Part shown: positions 5,416-8,756 of the stretch, piece after piece
How the letters are laid out: each line of letters begins with the position of its first letter
How positions within the stretch are numbered: the first letter of the stretch is position 1
Origin: CAZCBN01 sp964496975
GTDB taxonomy: Bacteria > Planctomycetota > Phycisphaerae > Phycisphaerales > UBA1924
Assembly (NCBI GenBank): GCA_964496975.1
Contig: CAZCBN010000133.1
Span: 1 to 8,756 of the forward strand
Direction: 5' to 3'
DNA length: 8,756 bases
Position numbers and translations under genes: made by a program
Notes under the pieces: model-generated
Told to the model about the DNA's origin: nothing
What the model saw: the letters and a program-made list of their open reading frames with translations, nothing else
The model's database searches: none

Positions 5416-6750
5416 TCACCGCCCCGGACCGGGCTCCACCCCTGTCCCCTCACCCGCCTCGGGCGGCAACCCCTCTTCCGCCCCGACCCCACTCTCAGCG
5501 CCGCTCTCAGCGCCGGCCTCGCCCGTCTCCACCACCTCCGGCAGCGCCGGCCCCGCCTCATCCTCCGCCGGCGGGATCACCACCGCCGGCGCCTCCGCGT
5601 CGCGCACCAGCGTCGCCACACGCGTCGTCATCGCCTGCGCCGAATACTCCGGCACCGCGAACGCCCACCCCTCCGCCTTGCGGTTGAACGCCTCCACCGC
5701 CTCCGACACCATCGCCGTCGCCTCGGCCGACGCCACCACCCAAAAGCGCCCGCTCTCTTCCTTCCGCACCTCCGCCCGCACCGCCATCCCCTCAAACAGC
5801 TCCACCGTCAGCGTCGCCTGCACCGCCGCCGCCGCCACCGCCGCGTCGTCGGCCTTGCGCACGTCCTCCACACTCGGATACGCCAGCACGCCCGCCACCG
5901 CGTTCACGCGGTACGCCGCGTCCGGCTCCTTCCCCTCGGGCACGGGCGACAGCACAAAGTCCGTCTCCTCCGCGCTCCCGCGGCTCACCTCAAACCGCTC
6001 CCCGTCCGCGTGCACAATCTCCACCCGCCGCACCTGGTCCCGCGCCACCTGCAGCGCCGACCGATCGATCCACGACTTCGCGTCCACCGACGCCGACACC
6101 GACTTCGTCGACCGGTACGTCTGATCCGCCGACGCCAGCCGCACAAACATCCCCTCCGTCCCCGCCGCCCGCTTCCCGAGCACCACGTCCGCGAGCACGC
6201 CCCCGCCCGAGTCCAGCAGCCGCACCCGCGTCGGCGCGTCCTCGCCGATCGCCCCGGCCGCCTCGCCCCCGCCCCCAGCGTCCCCCTCCGCCGGCAGCTT
6301 CAGCCCCAGGCTCGCGTGGTTCTCAGGCTTGGCCGTCTTTCTCTCGGCGATCGCCAGATCGCTCAGCCCCAGCACCAGCGCCCGCACCTTCGCAAACTCC
6401 GCCGCATACCCCGACAGCGCCAGCACGCGCCACACACCCTCCGCGTCCTTCTCAACCCGCAGCATCCCCCCCGACCCGCCCGACCCCGACGGCCCCGTCA
6501 CCTCAATCACCGCCGCCTTCTCCGCCGAAGCCGCCAGCCCCGGCACCACCAGCGCCGCAGCACCCGACACGCCCCCCACCGCGCCGCCGGCCGCGCCCCC
6601 CGCACCGCCCGCCCCAGCGCTGCCCGCCGACCCGGCCCCCGCCGCGTTCACGCCGGCCCCAGGCCCGCGCAGCACCAGCACCGCCGCCCCCACCGCGACC
6701 GCCGCCGCGCCCGCCACCACCAAAAGCACCTTCGCGCTGCCCATCGCCAT
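5416..6750 (-). CDS. DUF4340-type membrane-anchored protein
   Basis: Predicted 444-residue protein resembling the DUF4340 family, which commonly follows GldG-like genes; its biochemical role is unknown. Seen: an N-terminal membrane segment (residues about 7-27), a long Gly/Ala-rich linker (28-66), then a mixed alpha/beta region. The linker would place the rest outside the cytoplasmic membrane. Typical DUF4340 features are the WRV strand near 107, a VLGKR-like strand near 190, and a YRSTKSVSASVDAKSWIDR stretch (212-230) followed by VRRVEI. The C-terminal 50 residues are Pro/Glu/Gly-rich and probably disordered. The ATG at 6750 shares one base with the preceding TGA, so translation is probably coupled to the GldG-family gene. 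A GTG at 6753 (overlap GTGA) and an ATG at 6744 are alternatives. A GGAAGGGG stretch about 8 nt upstream can serve as ribosome binding site. Confidence 0.8.
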   Translation of the reverse strand: MAMGSAKVLLVVAGAAAVAVGAAVLVLRGPGAGVNAAGAGSAGSAGAGGAGGAAGGAVGGVSGAAALVVPGLAASAEKAAVIEVTGPSGSGGSGGMLRVEKDAEGVWRVLALSGYAAEFAKVRALVLGLSDLAIAERKTAKPENHASLGLKLPAEGDAGGGGEAAGAIGEDAPTRVRLLDSGGGVLADVVLGKRAAGTEGMFVRLASADQTYRSTKSVSASVDAKSWIDRSALQVARDQVRRVEIVHADGERFEVSRGSAEETDFVLSPVPEGKEPDAAYRVNAVAGVLAYPSVEDVRKADDAAVAAAAVQATLTVELFEGMAVRAEVRKEESGRFWVVASAEATAMVSEAVEAFNRKAEGWAFAVPEYSAQAMTTRVATLVRDAEAPAVVIPPAEDEAGPALPEVVETGEAGAESGAESGVGAEEGLPPEAGEGTGVEPGPGR

Positions 6751-8702
6751 CACCCACGCCCCTTCCGCCGCTCGGCCCGCCGACGGGCCCCCCGATACGC
6801 CGAAAGACCCACCGCCATCACCAGCAACAACGCCGGCACCAGCGCCGTGTTCACGATCTTCGCCCGCGTCTGCAACGCCTCGATGTCCTTGCGGAGCCCG
6901 CTGCCCACCTCGCGGAGCTGCTTCCGGCTCGCCACAACCTCCGCCTGCAGACGATCCACCTCCGCCTGCACCTCGGGCGAGCGGATCAGCCGCTCCGCGT
7001 CCTCCGCCCCACCGCCCGCCAGAATCTCATTGATCCGCGTCTCCGCCTCGCGGATCGACGCCTGCAGCCGCTCCTCCTCCGCCACAAGCTCCGCGTCCGC
7101 CGCCTTCTCCATCGCCTCGATCCGCGTCAGCGGCCGTCGATACTCCCCCCGCGCCCGCAGACTCGCCAGCGCCGAGCCCCCCGACATCTGCTCCACCAGG
7201 TTCAGCACAAGCGACCCGTTGTCCGCCAGCACCTGCCACCCCAGCGAGATCCCGCCAAACTGCTGCTCCTGCACCCAGAACCGGTCCTGCAGCATGTCGC
7301 AGTCCGCCACCACCACGACGTTGATCTCCCCCTCCGCAAGGCCCGCCGCCGCCGCCTCGCCCGCCTCTTCAGAGGGGGCCTCCGCACCGGCCTCCGCACC
7401 CGCCGGCTTGCCCGAGGCAAACGCCGTCTTCGCCTTCCCCCGCACCCGCGCCGCCAGCACCAACGGCTCCTGCCCCTCCGGCACAATGAAGTCATTCAAG
7501 ATCGCCCGCGGGTCGGGCATCAGGCTCACCTTCATCGCCTCCACCGCCGCCGCCTCGTCCGACGTCGTCAGCAGCGGCTCAAACGCCGTCCCCGCCCCCT
7601 CCGCCCGCTCCAAAATCCCCGCCGTCGCCATCGTGACGCGCGTCAGCCGCCCCGTCGCCGGGTCCGCGTCCGCCGTCTGCTCATCGCCGAGCAGCATGTA
7701 CGCCACGTACGGCACCGCCTCCGTCCCGCCCCGCGCCCCGCGGATGCCCACCTGCACCGCGAGCTTGCTGTCCCCCGCCACCACGCCCCGCGTCAGCGAG
7801 AGCCCCCACGCGGCGAACAGGTCCGGCAGGTCGCTCGCCCCGGGCGTCGCAAACTGCGCCATCATCGGGTTCGAGGGGTCGCTCTGCCGGTCCGCCTCGC
7901 ACACCGGGTCCACAAACACCACCGCCGCCCCGCCCGCGAGCACATACTGGTCCACCGCGTACCGCGACAGATCCGACATCGCCTTGGGGTGCACCACCAG
8001 CAGCACCTTCACGTCCGCCGGGATCGCGCCCCCCTCCGCCTCCGCCGCCACGTCGCGCACCTCGAACGACGCGCCAAGCTCCTGCACAATCTGGTACGCC
8101 GCCGTCGGCTGACGCGTCGCCGGGTCAAACCCCCCGCCCAGCAGCGGCAGCGACGAGATCACCCCCACCACCGGCTTCTCGCGCGACGCCAGCGCATGCA
8201 CCAGCTTCGCCACCTCGTACTCAAGAAACCGGTCAAACTGCGCATCCGTGAAGTTGAAGAACGGGATCGTCTCCCGCCCGTCCACCGCGTTCGTCCCGAG
8301 CAGACCCAGATAAAACGTCTCGTCCCGCCCCAGCGGCAGCCCGCGCATCCCCGCCTCGATCGCCGCGTCCTCCGCCTCCGTCAGCGGCTCGGGGTCCACC
8401 ACCTGCAGCACCACCTTGCCCCCGCTCGCCGCCGCGAACGACTCGAGCGACTCCCGCACCCGCCGCACGCCCGTCTCGAGCTGCGCCTTCCCGCGCGCCA
8501 GCCCCTCGCTCGCGTACAGCGTCAGCCGCACCGGCTCATCGGGCGACCGCGCCACCTCCCGCGCCGCGTCGCTCAGCGTGTACAGCTTCGCCTCCGTCAG
8601 GTCGAGCCGCGCATCCCGCAGCACCCGCTCGCCCACGATGTTCACCGCGACGAACAGCACCACAAGCAGCACCGCCACCACAAGCCCGTACACCTTCGCC
8701 AT
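6750..8702 (-). CDS. GldG-family ABC transporter auxiliary protein (membrane anchored)
   Basis: Predicted 650-residue protein of the GldG/ABC_transp_aux type, thought to be an extracytoplasmic auxiliary part of an ABC-2 type exporter; its substrate is unknown. Seen: an N-terminal membrane segment (residues about 5-23), then the family-like stretch LDLTEAKLYTLSD (33-45), an alpha/beta region with repeated hydrophobic strands (VVGVISSLPLL near 178, VKVLLVVHPKAM near 231, AAVVFVDP near 259, NVVVVADCDML near 461), an Ala/Glu/Gly-rich linker (about 424-458), a coiled coil (about 526-612) and a C-terminal membrane segment (about 616-636) with a basic tail. The start at 8702 is chosen because a GGGAGG Shine-Dalgarno lies 6 nt upstream and the membrane segment follows at once; a 17-residue upstream extension is G-rich and unlikely. 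The stop overlaps the next gene as TGATG. Family assignment is from remembered motifs and architecture. Confidence 0.85.
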   Translation of the reverse strand: MAKVYGLVVAVLLVVLFVAVNIVGERVLRDARLDLTEAKLYTLSDAAREVARSPDEPVRLTLYASEGLARGKAQLETGVRRVRESLESFAAASGGKVVLQVVDPEPLTEAEDAAIEAGMRGLPLGRDETFYLGLLGTNAVDGRETIPFFNFTDAQFDRFLEYEVAKLVHALASREKPVVGVISSLPLLGGGFDPATRQPTAAYQIVQELGASFEVRDVAAEAEGGAIPADVKVLLVVHPKAMSDLSRYAVDQYVLAGGAAVVFVDPVCEADRQSDPSNPMMAQFATPGASDLPDLFAAWGLSLTRGVVAGDSKLAVQVGIRGARGGTEAVPYVAYMLLGDEQTADADPATGRLTRVTMATAGILERAEGAGTAFEPLLTTSDEAAAVEAMKVSLMPDPRAILNDFIVPEGQEPLVLAARVRGKAKTAFASGKPAGAEAGAEAPSEEAGEAAAAGLAEGEINVVVVADCDMLQDRFWVQEQQFGGISLGWQVLADNGSLVLNLVEQMSGGSALASLRARGEYRRPLTRIEAMEKAADAELVAEEERLQASIREAETRINEILAGGGAEDAERLIRSPEVQAEVDRLQAEVVASRKQLREVGSGLRKDIEALQTRAKIVNTALVPALLLVMAVGLSAYRGARRRAERRKGRG

Positions 8703-8708
8703 CACACG

Positions 8709-8714
8709 CCTCCC
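8709..8714 (-). promoter_or_regulatory. Shine-Dalgarno site of the GldG-family gene
   Basis: GGGAGG on the coding strand, 6 nt before ATG 8702. It decides the start in favour of the 650-residue form. Confidence 0.7.
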
Positions 8715-8721
8715 ACCAATA

Positions 8722-8756
8722 CCCCGCACACCCCACACCACCCCACCCCTCAACCC
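8722..8756 (-). promoter_or_regulatory. G-quadruplex-type leader of the GldG-family gene
   Basis: Five coding-strand G runs of 3 or 4 bases with loops of 1 to 6 nt lie 20 nt or more before the start at 8702 and reach the right edge. The stretch fits the G3+N1-7 pattern and may continue outside the window. Confidence 0.45.

Noticed and set aside
5002..8112. 1036-codon open frame on the plus strand
   Set aside because: It is antisense to the GldG-family, DUF4340-type and WXG100-like genes, with a composition typical of shadow frames.

Overview
The window is a very GC-rich stretch in which every supportable gene lies on the minus strand, so the genes run from high to low coordinates. Protein families, GC content and gene style suggest a planctomycete, possibly of the Phycisphaerae. 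That placement is inference; there is no rRNA or marker gene here to prove it.

Right-hand part (5416-8702): two membrane-anchored genes, translationally coupled through a TGATG overlap. The first is a GldG-family ABC-transporter auxiliary protein and the second a DUF4340-type protein. These two families usually accompany a GldA/GldF-like ABC ATPase and permease; such genes would lie beyond the right edge and cannot be seen.

Left-hand part (1-5198): a four-gene set resembling a minimal type VII (ESX/WXG100) secretion module. In order these are a 90-residue WXG100-like helical hairpin protein, a 195-residue coiled-coil protein of unknown function, a 70-residue WXG-like helical protein whose start overlaps the previous stop (ATGA), and a very large membrane-anchored FtsK/SpoIIIE (EccC/EssC-like) ATPase. 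The ATPase has a coiled coil, a transmembrane hairpin, a second coiled coil, and three tandem ATPase-like domains of which only the middle one keeps a full Walker A and Walker B. Its 3' end runs off the left edge.

The ATPase gene is out of frame in this sequence. A C24-A-C13 homopolymer block (1104-1141) lies between Walker A and Walker B of the active domain, and the remaining 367 codons continue without a stop in another frame. This is either a sequencing or assembly artefact or a hypermutable phase-variation tract; the sequence alone cannot decide.

The gaps carry unusual structure. The gaps before the 195-residue gene and before the ATPase share one layout: a stop codon followed by a G run, an array of about seven 8-bp tandem units, then a G-run-rich leader fitting the G-quadruplex pattern directly before the start codon. 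A similar G-rich leader precedes the GldG-family gene. The gap before the WXG100-like gene is different: it has three direct repeats at exact 14-bp spacing, a GC-rich palindrome and a strong Shine-Dalgarno sequence. No RNA genes, insertion sequences or CRISPR arrays were found.
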